Assembly (NCBI GenBank): GCA_035910535.1
Contig: JAMHXF010000081.1
Span: 62,001-126,000, forward strand
Reading direction: 5' to 3'
Source: Archangium_A sp035910535
Lineage (GTDB): Bacteria > Myxococcota > Myxococcia > Myxococcales > Myxococcaceae
DNA: 64,000 bases
Below are positions 17,321 through 25,477 of the stretch, in pieces. The position numbers and the translations under genes are program-made. Position 1 is the first letter of the stretch, and every line of letters begins with the position of its first letter. Under the pieces are notes generated by a model. It did no database searches. It saw only the letters and a program-made list of their open reading frames with translations, and was not told the origin of the DNA.

Positions 17321-17827
17321 ATGAAGATCATTCTGGTTCGCCACGGAGACGCCGACGCCGACATCCCCGACGGACTGGACGATGAGGCCCGGCCGCTGAC
17401 GACACGCGCCCGCCTCGCGTTGCCGGGCCACTTCGCGCCGCTCGCCACGCGCATCGCCGCGCCCAACATCATCTACATGAGCCCGCTCGTGCGCGCGGTG
17501 CAGACGGCCACGTTGCTCTCACAGGCGCTCGCGTACGACGGCCCGCTGCGCACCACGCGCACGCTCTTCCCTGACGGCCCGGTGGGCGCGCTCGAAGGGC
17601 TGCTCGCGAACCACGCCGGTGAGACGGTGGTGCTCGTCGGTCATCAGCCGTCGATGGGCGCCGCCGCGGCGCACTTTCTGGGCCTCGGCGCGTTCCCCAG
17701 GCCGGTGCAGCCGGGCACGGTCATCGCGCTCGAGCGCGGCGAAGGTGAAGGCAACGGCTCGCGGCTGCTCTTCTACGCCGCGCCCGGGCAGCCGGTGGTG
17801 GAAGCGCTCCCGCTTGACACCGAGTGA
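17321..17827 (+). CDS. sixA: phosphohistidine phosphatase SixA family
   Basis: A 168-residue histidine-phosphatase superfamily protein. The catalytic RHG triplet is at residues 7-9 (IILVRHGDADAD), followed by MSPLVRAVQTA and the second catalytic His in VLVGHQPSMG. The short length and compact core match SixA, which dephosphorylates phosphohistidine on HPt domains or the nitrogen phosphotransferase system. The ATG at 17321 gives the normal family start; the longer frame upstream overlaps the lipoprotein gene antisense and is shadow. It is followed after 22 bp by cyaY. Confidence 0.85.
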   Translation: MKIILVRHGDADADIPDGLDDEARPLTTRARLALPGHFAPLATRIAAPNIIYMSPLVRAVQTATLLSQALAYDGPLRTTRTLFPDGPVGALEGLLANHAGETVVLVGHQPSMGAAAAHFLGLGAFPRPVQPGTVIALERGEGEGNGSRLLFYAAPGQPVVEALPLDTE

Positions 17828-17849
17828 TGCGGGCGTGACACAGCCCGGC

Positions 17850-18170
17850 ATGGACGCCGCCTATTCCGCTTCTGTTGCTTCGTTCTTCAAGCGCCTCGTG
17901 GCGGCTGTCGACGCCGTCGACCCCGATCTCCTCGAATGTGATGCGACGGGCGACATGGTGACCATCACCGCGTCGAAGACGGGCACGAAGGTCATCGTGA
18001 ACACGCAGCGCGCGGTCTCGCAGATCTGGGTCGCAGGCAAAGGTGAAGGCGTGCACTTCTCGCGCGCCGCCGACGGCCGCTGGTTCGACGACAAGAACAA
18101 GGGCCTCGAGCTGAGCGCCTGGGTCGCCGAGTGCCTGCGCGAAGCGTCAGGCGTCTCGGTTTCAATCTGA
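17850..18170 (+). CDS. cyaY: iron donor protein CyaY (frataxin)
   Basis: A 106-residue protein, the usual frataxin size. It starts with an acidic helix (VAAVDAVDPDLLECDATGD) that in the family binds iron, followed by the beta sheet with VIVNTQRAVSQIWVAGKG and HFSRAADGRWFD, which are characteristic frataxin strands. CyaY donates or gates iron for Fe-S cluster assembly by IscS/IscU. The ATG at 17850 is chosen because upstream in-frame sequence is shadow of sixA. It is convergent with serA, with only 2 bp between the stop codons. Confidence 0.85.
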   Translation: MDAAYSASVASFFKRLVAAVDAVDPDLLECDATGDMVTITASKTGTKVIVNTQRAVSQIWVAGKGEGVHFSRAADGRWFDDKNKGLELSAWVAECLREASGVSVSI

Positions 18171-18172
18171 CG

Positions 18173-19390
<1,218 letters not shown>

Positions 19391-19429
19391 GTGTCTCCGT
19401 AAGTAGCGCGACGCGTCACAGACGCAAGC

Positions 19430-19765
19430 TCAGTTGAGGTAGCGCGGGCCTTTGGGCCCTGCCGCGCGGGCTTCGAGCAGGTCGAGGCCCTGGCGGGTGA
19501 GGATGAAGCGGACTTCACCCTTGCCTCGTTCGGTCTCGAGTGCTGCTTCGAAGACCGGGCCGACGATGGTGCCGACCACGGCTTCTTTCTGCGAGTTCTT
19601 CACCTGCCCGTGCGCGAGACCGTGGTCGATGACGCCCACCGAATCACCGCGCTGGTACAGGTCCATCGCGATGCGGTGCAGCGCCAACGCGAGGTCCTCT
19701 TCGAGCGGGAAGCTGCTGAAGAGGACCGAGATGAGCACCCACGAAGGCGTTGCGTCGGCTGACAT
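19430..19765 (-). CDS. hypothetical protein
   Basis: A 111-residue cytoplasmic protein with good GC3 bias and no signal peptide or membrane segment. It has an amphipathic helix (EEDLALALHRIAMDLYQRGD) and a C-terminal strand-helix (GEVRFILTRQGLDLLEARA). I do not recognise the family. It lies between the pirin gene (20 bp upstream) and serA (39 bp downstream) on the same strand, so it may be cotranscribed with both. Confidence 0.5.
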   Translation of the reverse strand: MSADATPSWVLISVLFSSFPLEEDLALALHRIAMDLYQRGDSVGVIDHGLAHGQVKNSQKEAVVGTIVGPVFEAALETERGKGEVRFILTRQGLDLLEARAAGPKGPRYLN

Positions 19766-19784
19766 CGCCCGGAGTGAGTAACCC

Positions 19785-20477
19785 TCAGGCGAGGTCGAAC
19801 ACCAGCACTTCGGCCGCCTCGACTCCCTCGAGGGTCAGGCGCTCGACCTCCGAGAGCGCCGCGCCGTCTCCGGCCGTCAACAGCTCACCGTCGAGCTTCA
19901 CCGTGCCGCGCGCGACGTGGACGTAGCCGTAGCGACCCTTCGCGAAGGTGTGCGTGGCGGTGTCACCGGCGCCGAGCAGCGTCGCTTCGATGCGCGCGTC
20001 GGCGTTCAGCTTCACGCTCCCGTCGGCGCCGTCGGGCGAGGCGATGACGCGCAGCTTGCCGTGGCGATCGTCGAAGCGCTTCTGCTCGTACGAAGGGGCC
20101 ACGCCGGCTTTGTCGGGAAGGAGCCAGATCTGCAGGAAGTGAACGGGCTCGCTCTTCGAGCCGTTGAACTCGCTGTGCATCACCCCGCTGCCGGCGCTCA
20201 TGCGCTGCACGTCTCCGGGGCGAATGACGCCGCCGTCGCCGATGGAGTCCCGGTGCTCGAGCGCGCCGTCGAGCACGTACGAGATGATTTCCATGTCGCG
20301 GTGGCCGTGCGTACCGAAGCCGCGGCCGGGCTTCACCTTGTCTTCGTTGATGACCCGCAGGGCACGGAAGCCCATGTTCTTCGGGTCGTAGTAATCGCCG
20401 AATGAGAAGGTGTGTTTGGTGTCGAGCCAACCGTGGTTTCCGCCGCCGCGCGCTTCCGATTTCCTGATGGTCTTCAT
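19785..20477 (-). CDS. pirin family protein (quercetinase-like bicupin)
   Basis: A 230-residue bicupin of the pirin/YhhW type. The metal-site pattern is intact in the first cupin: HGHRDMEIISYVLDG supplies two His and GVMHSEFN supplies a His and the Glu. The start MKTIRKSEARGG matches the family start (MIxxRxSxxRG); the upstream extension is not conserved-looking. Relatives oxidise flavonoids in vitro and may act as redox sensors; the physiological substrate is unknown. It lies 19 bp upstream of a hypothetical gene on the same strand. Confidence 0.87.
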   Translation of the reverse strand: MKTIRKSEARGGGNHGWLDTKHTFSFGDYYDPKNMGFRALRVINEDKVKPGRGFGTHGHRDMEIISYVLDGALEHRDSIGDGGVIRPGDVQRMSAGSGVMHSEFNGSKSEPVHFLQIWLLPDKAGVAPSYEQKRFDDRHGKLRVIASPDGADGSVKLNADARIEATLLGAGDTATHTFAKGRYGYVHVARGTVKLDGELLTAGDGAALSEVERLTLEGVEAAEVLVFDLA

Positions 20478-20671
20478 GCCTGAACCATCACCATGGGCGG
20501 CGCACGCCGCAATGCGCGGGGCGATGCGCGACGGGCAAATGACTGTCTCAGAAAGCGAACGGCGTGCACGCAGGGAGTACGTGCACGCCGCTCGATGTGA
20601 CCCACGAAGAGTGGGAAGTCGCACGTGAGCCACACCCCGCTCGCGTCACCATGACGCGCGGGCCAATGACG

Positions 20672-21202
20672 TCACGGTCGCGCGGGCATGCACGCCAGCG
20701 CCTTCCCTTCGGGGCCGGCGACGCAGGTGCCATTCAACGTGCGCCCATGCATCGACACGCTGCAGCTCGCCCCGGCGCTCGACGACGCGCACGCCGTCAA
20801 CGCCTCTTGCGGCGGGCCGCGATGCGCACCGGGGCCACCCGTCGGCGCGCACGCCAACGTGTCACCACCCCGAGGGCCACTGCGACAGGTGCCTTCGACG
20901 GTGCGCTCGCCATGCGTGAAGCTGCACGTCGCGCCCGATGACTGGCCGCTGCACGCCGTCACCGCTTCTTGTGGAAGGCCGCGGTGGTTCATTCCTTCGG
21001 GCATGCACGCGGCGGCGTCACCGCCAGGGCCGTTGCGACACGTGCCGGTGAGGTTCTTGCCGTCGAGCGTGAAGCCGCACGCAGTGCCATTGCTCAACCC
21101 ATTGCACGCAGCGAGCGCTTCAGCAGGCGGGCCGCGATGGCCACCGGGCTCGAAGGCGAAGGCAGCAGTCGCGACGAAGACAGAGACGAAAATGAAACGC
21201 AT
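20672..21202 (-). CDS. secreted triple-repeat Cys-rich protein
   Basis: A 176-residue exported protein: signal peptide MRFIFVSVFVATAAFA, then three tandem modules of about 50 residues. Each module starts HRGPPQEALTAC or a close variant, continues with a short loop, (A/T)(A/T)C followed by a strand, a GTC, and ends with ACxP. Each therefore has four cysteines in the same spacing, probably forming two disulfides in the periplasm. I do not recognise the domain by name. It is the last gene of the ECF sigma / membrane protein / Spy-like cluster, 91 bp downstream of the Spy-like gene. The ATG giving the signal peptide is chosen over an upstream one with basic shadow-like sequence. Confidence 0.7.
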   Translation of the reverse strand: MRFIFVSVFVATAAFAFEPGGHRGPPAEALAACNGLSNGTACGFTLDGKNLTGTCRNGPGGDAAACMPEGMNHRGLPQEAVTACSGQSSGATCSFTHGERTVEGTCRSGPRGGDTLACAPTGGPGAHRGPPQEALTACASSSAGASCSVSMHGRTLNGTCVAGPEGKALACMPARP

Positions 21203-21275
21203 GTGAGGGCTCCAGTTCTTTCGAGAATCGCCAGTCCCACTCAGCCGGCTCGCTCTTGGAGACAGGCGCGCTCTG

Positions 21276-21299
21276 AAAACCGTGAGCCGCTTTTTACGG
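21276..21299 (+). repeat. 24-bp intergenic repeat, copy 1
   Basis: Located at and just beyond the stop codon of the Spy-like gene. It matches 26070-26093 at 20 of 24 positions around a shared core ACCGTGAGCCG followed by a T run and CGG. It is not a strong hairpin. Nature unknown; it could be a short dispersed repeat or a degenerate termination signal. Confidence 0.35.
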
Positions 21300-21722
21300 A
21301 GGCGGCGGCCCACGCGGAGGCCCGAAGCCCGGAGGCCCACCGGGGCGCTCAGGCCGGTTCTTCTTCAGCGCCTCGAAGCGCGCGCGCTGTTCTTCAGTGA
21401 GCAGCGGGAGCAGCTCGGCGTCCATCTCGTCGCGCAGGGCGCGCACGCGCGGAAACGACTCCTGAAAGAGCGCTTCGAAGCGCGGGTGGAACTTCTCGAC
21501 GAGCGCCTCGACCTGCTTGCGCTGCTCTGCGGTGAGCTCGAGCTCTTCGAAGGGCGGCGGCAGGCGGTGCAGCTTCGAGCCCTTGCCCGGCCCGGGGTGA
21601 CGCGGCCCGCGCGGCGCGAACGACGCGTGCAACCCCGCGCCCGTGCCAGCTCCGGCGATGAACGTGAGCGCGACGATCAACAGCGCCACGAGGTTGCGCT
21701 TGCGCGGCGCTTCAGTAGCCAT
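21294..21722 (-). CDS. Spy/CpxP-like periplasmic protein
   Basis: A 142-residue protein with one N-terminal membrane/signal segment (LVALLIVALTFIAGAGTGAG), a helical core with two LTxEQ motifs (LTAEQRKQVEALVEKF and LLTEEQRARFEALKK), and a Pro/Gly-rich C-terminal tail. The LTxxQ motif is the hallmark of the Spy/CpxP family, periplasmic chaperones and heavy-metal sensing proteins. Its start overlaps the end of the upstream membrane protein gene by 11 nt. In the context of an upstream ECF sigma gene it resembles CnrX/NccX-type sensors that modulate an anti-sigma factor; that link is inference. Confidence 0.75.
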   Translation of the reverse strand: MATEAPRKRNLVALLIVALTFIAGAGTGAGLHASFAPRGPRHPGPGKGSKLHRLPPPFEELELTAEQRKQVEALVEKFHPRFEALFQESFPRVRALRDEMDAELLPLLTEEQRARFEALKKNRPERPGGPPGFGPPRGPPPP

Positions 21723-22017
21723 TGGTCGTCTCCAGCAACGCCGTCATGTCGCCGGCGTGCGAGTACTGCATCAACGCGAACGCGGGGTCGGCGGTCTGCT
21801 CTTCGCTGGGTTGAACGTCGCGCGTGAGCGCGGGCACCCACGAGAGCAATGCCAACGCCGCCAGGCCCAGCACCGCGCCGCGCAGTCGAACCAACGAGCC
21901 CCAGGCCGACGGCGGCGCGATGATCGACGCGTCGACGGTGCGCTGCACGAGCGCGGCCCATCGTCGTGGATGGTTCGACGGGTCCAACGCCGAGAAGTCG
22001 ATGCGTTCGTCATCCAT
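21712..22017 (-). CDS. small single-span membrane protein, putative anti-sigma factor
   Basis: A 101-residue protein with an acidic N-terminal cytoplasmic part (MDDERIDFSALDP), one hydrophobic segment (AVLGLAALALLSWVPAL) and a short periplasmic tail. It begins inside the end of the ECF sigma gene (8-nt overlap), and a GGAG Shine-Dalgarno at 22027-22030 is spaced for the ATG at 22017 rather than the one at 22032. Size, topology and position directly behind an ECF sigma gene suggest an anti-sigma role, but no zinc-binding HxxxCxxC motif is present. It is followed by overlapping Spy-like gene translation. Confidence 0.6.
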   Translation of the reverse strand: MDDERIDFSALDPSNHPRRWAALVQRTVDASIIAPPSAWGSLVRLRGAVLGLAALALLSWVPALTRDVQPSEEQTADPAFALMQYSHAGDMTALLETTNGY

Positions 22018-22561
22018 GTGCGGCCACTCCATTCTCGAGCTCAGCCAGCTTCGCGCGCAGCGCCTTTCGCGCCACCGAGAGCACCTGACGTGAGTTCACT
22101 TCACTCATTCCAAGCGACGCAGCGATCTCCGGGTGCGTCCACGATTCCATGTCGTGCAGCAGCACGACTTCACGCTGCTGCGGGCTCAACACCTCGAGCG
22201 CGGCCAACAACTGCTGCCGCAGCACCACCCGCTCGGCGTCGGCGGCGACGCCTTCTTCCAACACCACCGAGTCGGCGTGGCGCTGGCGCACCTTGACCGC
22301 CGACAGGTGATTCAGCGCGCGGTTGCGCACGTTCGAGAGCAACCACCCCGCGAAGCGCGCCGGTTCGCGACACTGCCCGAGTTGTTGCATCGCCATCGCC
22401 ACCGCCTCCTGCGAGAGATCTTCTGCTTCTGCAGGCACCCGAACCACAGACAGCGCCACGAGGTACGCCGGTCGCATGAAACGGCGCACGAGAGCTTCGA
22501 TCGCCGCTCGATCTCCCTGCTGCGCGCGCAGCACCACTCCGCTGACGTCCGGCTCTCCCAT
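22010..22561 (-). CDS. ECF-type RNA polymerase sigma factor
   Basis: A 183-residue sigma-70 family protein of ECF size. Region 2 is visible (AEDLSQEAVAMAMQQLGQ, FAGWLLSNVRNRALNHL) and region 4 contains a clear helix-turn-helix (LSPQQREVVLLHDMESWTHP then EIAASLGMSEVNSR). No extra C-terminal domain is present. It heads a cluster of four minus-strand genes (sigma, membrane protein, Spy-like, Cys-repeat protein), which suggests an envelope or metal stress regulon. It is divergent from the intradiol dioxygenase gene; a perfect 10-bp palindrome lies between them. Confidence 0.9.
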   Translation of the reverse strand: MGEPDVSGVVLRAQQGDRAAIEALVRRFMRPAYLVALSVVRVPAEAEDLSQEAVAMAMQQLGQCREPARFAGWLLSNVRNRALNHLSAVKVRQRHADSVVLEEGVAADAERVVLRQQLLAALEVLSPQQREVVLLHDMESWTHPEIAASLGMSEVNSRQVLSVARKALRAKLAELENGVAAHG

Positions 22562-22613
22562 GTGCCGTCTGTGCGTCTGACAGGCGAGTGGCGCCGGGCG
22601 TGAGCGAATTCAC

Positions 22614-22623
22614 GGAATATTCC
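22614..22623. promoter_or_regulatory. GGAATATTCC palindrome in divergent intergenic region
   Basis: A perfect 10-bp palindrome, AT-rich compared with its surroundings, in the 115-bp region between the divergent ECF sigma and dioxygenase genes. Such a position suits an operator or a shared promoter element, but I can match it to no known binding motif and it could be chance. Confidence 0.25.
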
Positions 22624-22676
22624 CACGCCATGTCTTCGTGACGTGAGCCGGCCGGGCTCGCGAGGAGAACTCGTTC

Positions 22677-23531
22677 ATGTCGAAGATCAGCAAGTCTGCG
22701 CTTTCACGACGTCATTTCATTCGTGTTGCGGCCGGAGGCCTGGGCGCGCTCGCGTTGATCAATTGCGGAGAAATGCCGCTGTTGGCTGACGGTGGCTACG
22801 ACCTGGGCAACGAAGACGCGGGCTCCGGCACGAGCGACGCCGGTAGCGCTGCGGCGTGGGCGGCGGCGACGACGGCGCTCATCACCTCGAAAGACTATGG
22901 AAACCCGTTCGCGTCGGGGCTCGGGAGCACGTGCAACCTGTACAAGTCGTCGACCGGCGGCCCGTGTCACGCCACCAGCCCGCTGCTCACACGCCGCGAC
23001 GTGAGCGAGGGCTACACCGGCGTGCCGATGCGGCTCGAGCTGGTGGTGGTCAACCGCGCGTGCAGCCCGGTCCCCAACGCGACCGTGGAGATCTGGATGG
23101 CCGACACGAAGGGCATCTATTCGGGCGACATCGACGGGAACAACGACGCGTTCTGCACGGGAGGAAGTGCGGCGGCCGCAGCGGCATTGTGGGGTCGTGG
23201 AATTCAGACGGCCGGCGCCGATGGCCGCGTGACGTTCGACGCGCTGTTCCCCGGTTGGTATTCGAGCCGCGCGACGCACATTCACTTCAAGGTGACGGTG
23301 GGCGGCACGGAGTACGTGACGTCACAGCTGTTCTTCGATGAGTCGCTGAAGACAGACATCTATTCGACGCAGAGCAGCTACGTGGCGCCGGGAGGCAATG
23401 GCTACGTGCTCAACGCGAGCGACAAGGTGATTCAGGAGTCGTCGCTCGTGCAGAGCGAGGTCGCGTGCAACTGGCAGCGCACGGCCGACGGTTCGCTGCT
23501 CGCGTGGAAGGCGCTCACCGTCAACGGGTGA
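22677..23531 (+). CDS. exported intradiol ring-cleavage dioxygenase family protein
   Basis: A 284-residue protein with a twin-arginine motif (SRRHFIRVAAGG, Arg11-Arg12) and a lipobox-like LINC (Cys30), predicting Tat export and lipidation. After a Gly/Asp/Ala linker comes the dioxygenase fold: PNATVEIWMADTKGIYSG, then GRVTFDALFPGWYSSRATH leading to HIHFKV. The Tyr residues of IYSG and WYSSR and the two His of HIH near residues 201-203 match the Fe(III) ligands of protocatechuate/catechol dioxygenases. Known exported members in Gram-negatives act on unknown phenolics or carry no known activity. A GGAG Shine-Dalgarno precedes the ATG. Codon use is normal for the window. Confidence 0.85.
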   Translation: MSKISKSALSRRHFIRVAAGGLGALALINCGEMPLLADGGYDLGNEDAGSGTSDAGSAAAWAAATTALITSKDYGNPFASGLGSTCNLYKSSTGGPCHATSPLLTRRDVSEGYTGVPMRLELVVVNRACSPVPNATVEIWMADTKGIYSGDIDGNNDAFCTGGSAAAAAALWGRGIQTAGADGRVTFDALFPGWYSSRATHIHFKVTVGGTEYVTSQLFFDESLKTDIYSTQSSYVAPGGNGYVLNASDKVIQESSLVQSEVACNWQRTADGSLLAWKALTVNG

Positions 23532-24004
23532 ACGCGAGCTGCTCGTGAAGGGCCACTTCCTTCGAGGCTCACGCATGCATTCATATGCAGCACTCGAGAC
23601 TCGAGCCCGCTGCGATTGCCCCAGTAGAGCCACTGCGTGAACGCGTCGAGGAAGTAGACGCCCGCATTCGCGAAGGTGTCGTGTGGCAGCGCGACTCCGA
23701 AGTGTGACGCGACGGGTTGTTGCGACGCGAGCGGCACCTGTCGGGCAGCAGCTCGTGCGGCGGCTCGTGCGGCGGCTCGTGCGGCGGCTCGTGCGGCGGC
23801 TCGTGCGGCGGCTCGACGGTCGACGCAGGCACGTACGTCAACCTCTCGACGGCCGCGAACATCCTCCACTTCCTCGAAGAGAAAACCCTGGTGAGTATCC
23901 GATGCACGGAGTGGTGGTTGTTGCCCATGCACGCCTGAGATTCAGTGGCATTGTTTCTTCTTTCTGCCACGGCGGTTGGGACTCTTCGAAATCGGGTCAA
24001 CTCC
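23532..24004. other. intergenic region with tandem repeat and degraded coding traces
   Basis: No intact gene seen. At 23590-23740 the minus strand reads a protein-like stretch (GVALPHDTFANAGVYFLDAF, then TQWLYWGNRSGLES) with normal codon bias but no usable start or end, possibly a relic. The plus strand over 23687-23747 reads PKCDATGCCDASGTC, a Cys pattern common in secreted Myxococcota proteins, so strand assignment is not secure. A 12-bp tandem repeat follows. Confidence 0.4.
23751..23815. repeat. 12-bp tandem repeat, five perfect copies plus a partial
   Basis: Unit GCTCGTGCGGCG occurs five times perfectly at 23751-23810 and then begins a sixth copy (GCTCG). In one plus frame it encodes Ser-Cys-Gly-Gly repeats followed by STVDAGTYVNLSTAANILHF, which looks protein-like, but no start codon with a convincing signal exists. 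Perfect identity implies recent slippage expansion. Confidence 0.85.
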
Positions 24005-24496
24005 ATGAACCTGATCGTCGTTGTCGCAGTGCTCGCTGCATCTCCCGATGACGTACGGCAGAAGGGCTGCGAGCAGATGTTCAAGGCGCTGGTCGGCGAC
24101 ATCGACGACAAGAACTTCGGCCGCTCCATCGCCGGGCGCATCCAGGCACTGAACGCCGGGCTGCGTGAGCTTGGCTGGCAGGAGAAGAACACCGAGGCGT
24201 GGGCCACGGAGGTGCCCGCGCTCGTGAAGATCCTGCGGAAGCACCGCGCCGGCTGGTTGACCTTCTGCAAGGCGGAGATGAAGCAGATCACCTCGCCCTG
24301 CGAGCCCTACGGCTTCGGCACCGAGCCGTACGGCCTCTGCGTTCGCGAGAAGCTCCCGGCCTTCAGTTGCCTCACCGACAGAGGGCCGTGGCGGTTCTTC
24401 TCGAGCCTCAAGGCCGGCACGCTGAACGAGAGCCAGGCGACGTTGGCGGAGTTCATGACCTCGGCAGCCAGCGCACGACGGTACTGCGCCGAGTGA
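24005..24496 (+). CDS. small secreted Cys-rich hypothetical protein
   Basis: A 163-residue protein with signal peptide MNLIVVVAVLAA, then a helical, charged domain with six cysteines (GCEQ, FCKA, SPCEP, LCVRE, SCLTD, YCAE) that could form three disulfides after export. A GTG at 23945 in the same frame would add 20 residues with a second hydrophobic run, but the ATG gives the cleaner signal peptide. I recognise no family. Codon bias is normal. It sits alone between the repeat region and the recombinase relic. Confidence 0.6.
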   Translation: MNLIVVVAVLAASPDDVRQKGCEQMFKALVGDIDDKNFGRSIAGRIQALNAGLRELGWQEKNTEAWATEVPALVKILRKHRAGWLTFCKAEMKQITSPCEPYGFGTEPYGLCVREKLPAFSCLTDRGPWRFFSSLKAGTLNESQATLAEFMTSAASARRYCAE

Positions 24497-24513
24497 ACCG
24501 CGACCGGCGGTGA

Positions 24514-25026
24514 GCGGCGATCGACCTGGGGCACAGCGGGGCGAAGGCGAGCCGGCCGGCGCTCGACGGCCTCCGAGCCGCTGCCCGTGCCGGCACCGTC
24601 CGCCAGGTGCTGGTGTTCGGGCTCGACCGGCTCGGCCGCAGCCTCCGGGACCTGCTGGTGCTGCTCGACGAGCTGGCGGCGGCCGGCTGCGTCGTGGTCA
24701 GCCTCCGCGAGGCCATCGACCTCGGCACCCCGACGGGCCGGCTCCTCGTGCATCTCATCGCCGCCCTCGCCGAGTTCGAGCGGGAGCTGATTCGCGACCG
24801 GGTACGTGCCGGGCTGGCCCGGGTGAAGGCCACGGGCCGCACCCGCTCTGGCAAGGCCATCGGCCGACCCAGGCGGGCCGTGGACCTCGATGCCGTCGAG
24901 GAGCTGCGCGGCGCCGGCCGGAGCTGGAGGGAGATCGCCTAGGTACTGCATGTGCCCCGGCGCACGCTCACCAGGGCCTACGGCCTGCTGCCGGAGCACA
25001 ACCCTGGTCTCGAATCGGGGCGCTGA
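24514..25026 (+). pseudogene. serine recombinase (resolvase/invertase family) relic
   Basis: The frame reads LGHSGAKASRPALDGLRAAA, then QVLVFGLDRLGRSLRDLLVL, SLREAIDLGTPTGRLLVHLI and ALAEFERELIRDRVRAGLA, the diagnostic second half of the serine-resolvase catalytic domain and its E helix. An in-frame TGA at 24511-24513 cuts off the first 40-50 residues, so the N-terminal strand with the catalytic Ser is missing. A TAG at 24940-24942 interrupts the C-terminal helix-turn-helix: WREIA, stop, then VLHVPRRTLTRAYG, ending at TGA 25024-25026. It is inactive as a recombinase. No inverted repeats or partner transposase were found. Confidence 0.85.
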
Positions 25027-25078
25027 GCCCCTCGGCGGAAGGGGGTGGCGCGCAACGTTGAGGTTGTGGCGCTACGGG

Positions 25079-25477
25079 TCAGGGCGTGATCTCGGCCGTG
25101 TCGAGCAGCGCATCAGCCGCTCGTCTGCCGGCCGTTCGGAACGCCTTCCGACTGGACTCGAACGAGTAGCGGGCCGCAGTCACCTTTACCCGGAGCCGAA
25201 GCAGTGGATCGGGCGGCCGACTGACCAGAACATCGAGCACGCCGAGCAGCGCCTCTCGAAGCCACTCGTCCTTCTCCATCTCGACGCGGTCGGTCTCCGG
25301 CATGGAGACCTGAACGTCCCAGGTGTCGGCAGGCTCAGCGGTGATCTCGATCTCCGCGTACGCCCAGGCGGGGCCGAGGTGCTTGTCGTGCTTTCCGACC
25401 ACCGAAATGGGCTTGCGGATCGTGAGCTGGCGACGACCACGAAGATCTTGAAGCCACTCTTCAAGCCCAACCTTCAT
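25079..25477 (-). CDS. hypothetical protein, putative immunity protein to the adjacent toxin fragment
   Basis: A 132-residue cytoplasmic protein with mixed strands and helices (QLTIRKPISVVGKHDKHLG, DTWDVQVSMPETDRVEMEKD, EALLGVLDVLVSRPPDPLLR). No signal peptide. I recognise no named family. Its ATG overlaps the stop of the upstream toxin-like fragment (ATGA), the usual arrangement of polymorphic toxin C-termini and their immunity genes, and its small acidic-leaning size fits an immunity protein. That role is inference from context. The frame is intact even though the toxin gene is truncated. Confidence 0.55.
   Translation of the reverse strand: MKVGLEEWLQDLRGRRQLTIRKPISVVGKHDKHLGPAWAYAEIEITAEPADTWDVQVSMPETDRVEMEKDEWLREALLGVLDVLVSRPPDPLLRLRVKVTAARYSFESSRKAFRTAGRRAADALLDTAEITP

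Noticed and set aside
23751..23815. CRISPR array
   Set aside because: Directly adjoining 12-bp units with no spacers; a simple tandem repeat.
24510..25061. 183-codon plus-strand frame over the recombinase relic
   Set aside because: Pro/Arg-rich out-of-phase shadow; the resolvase motifs are in another frame.
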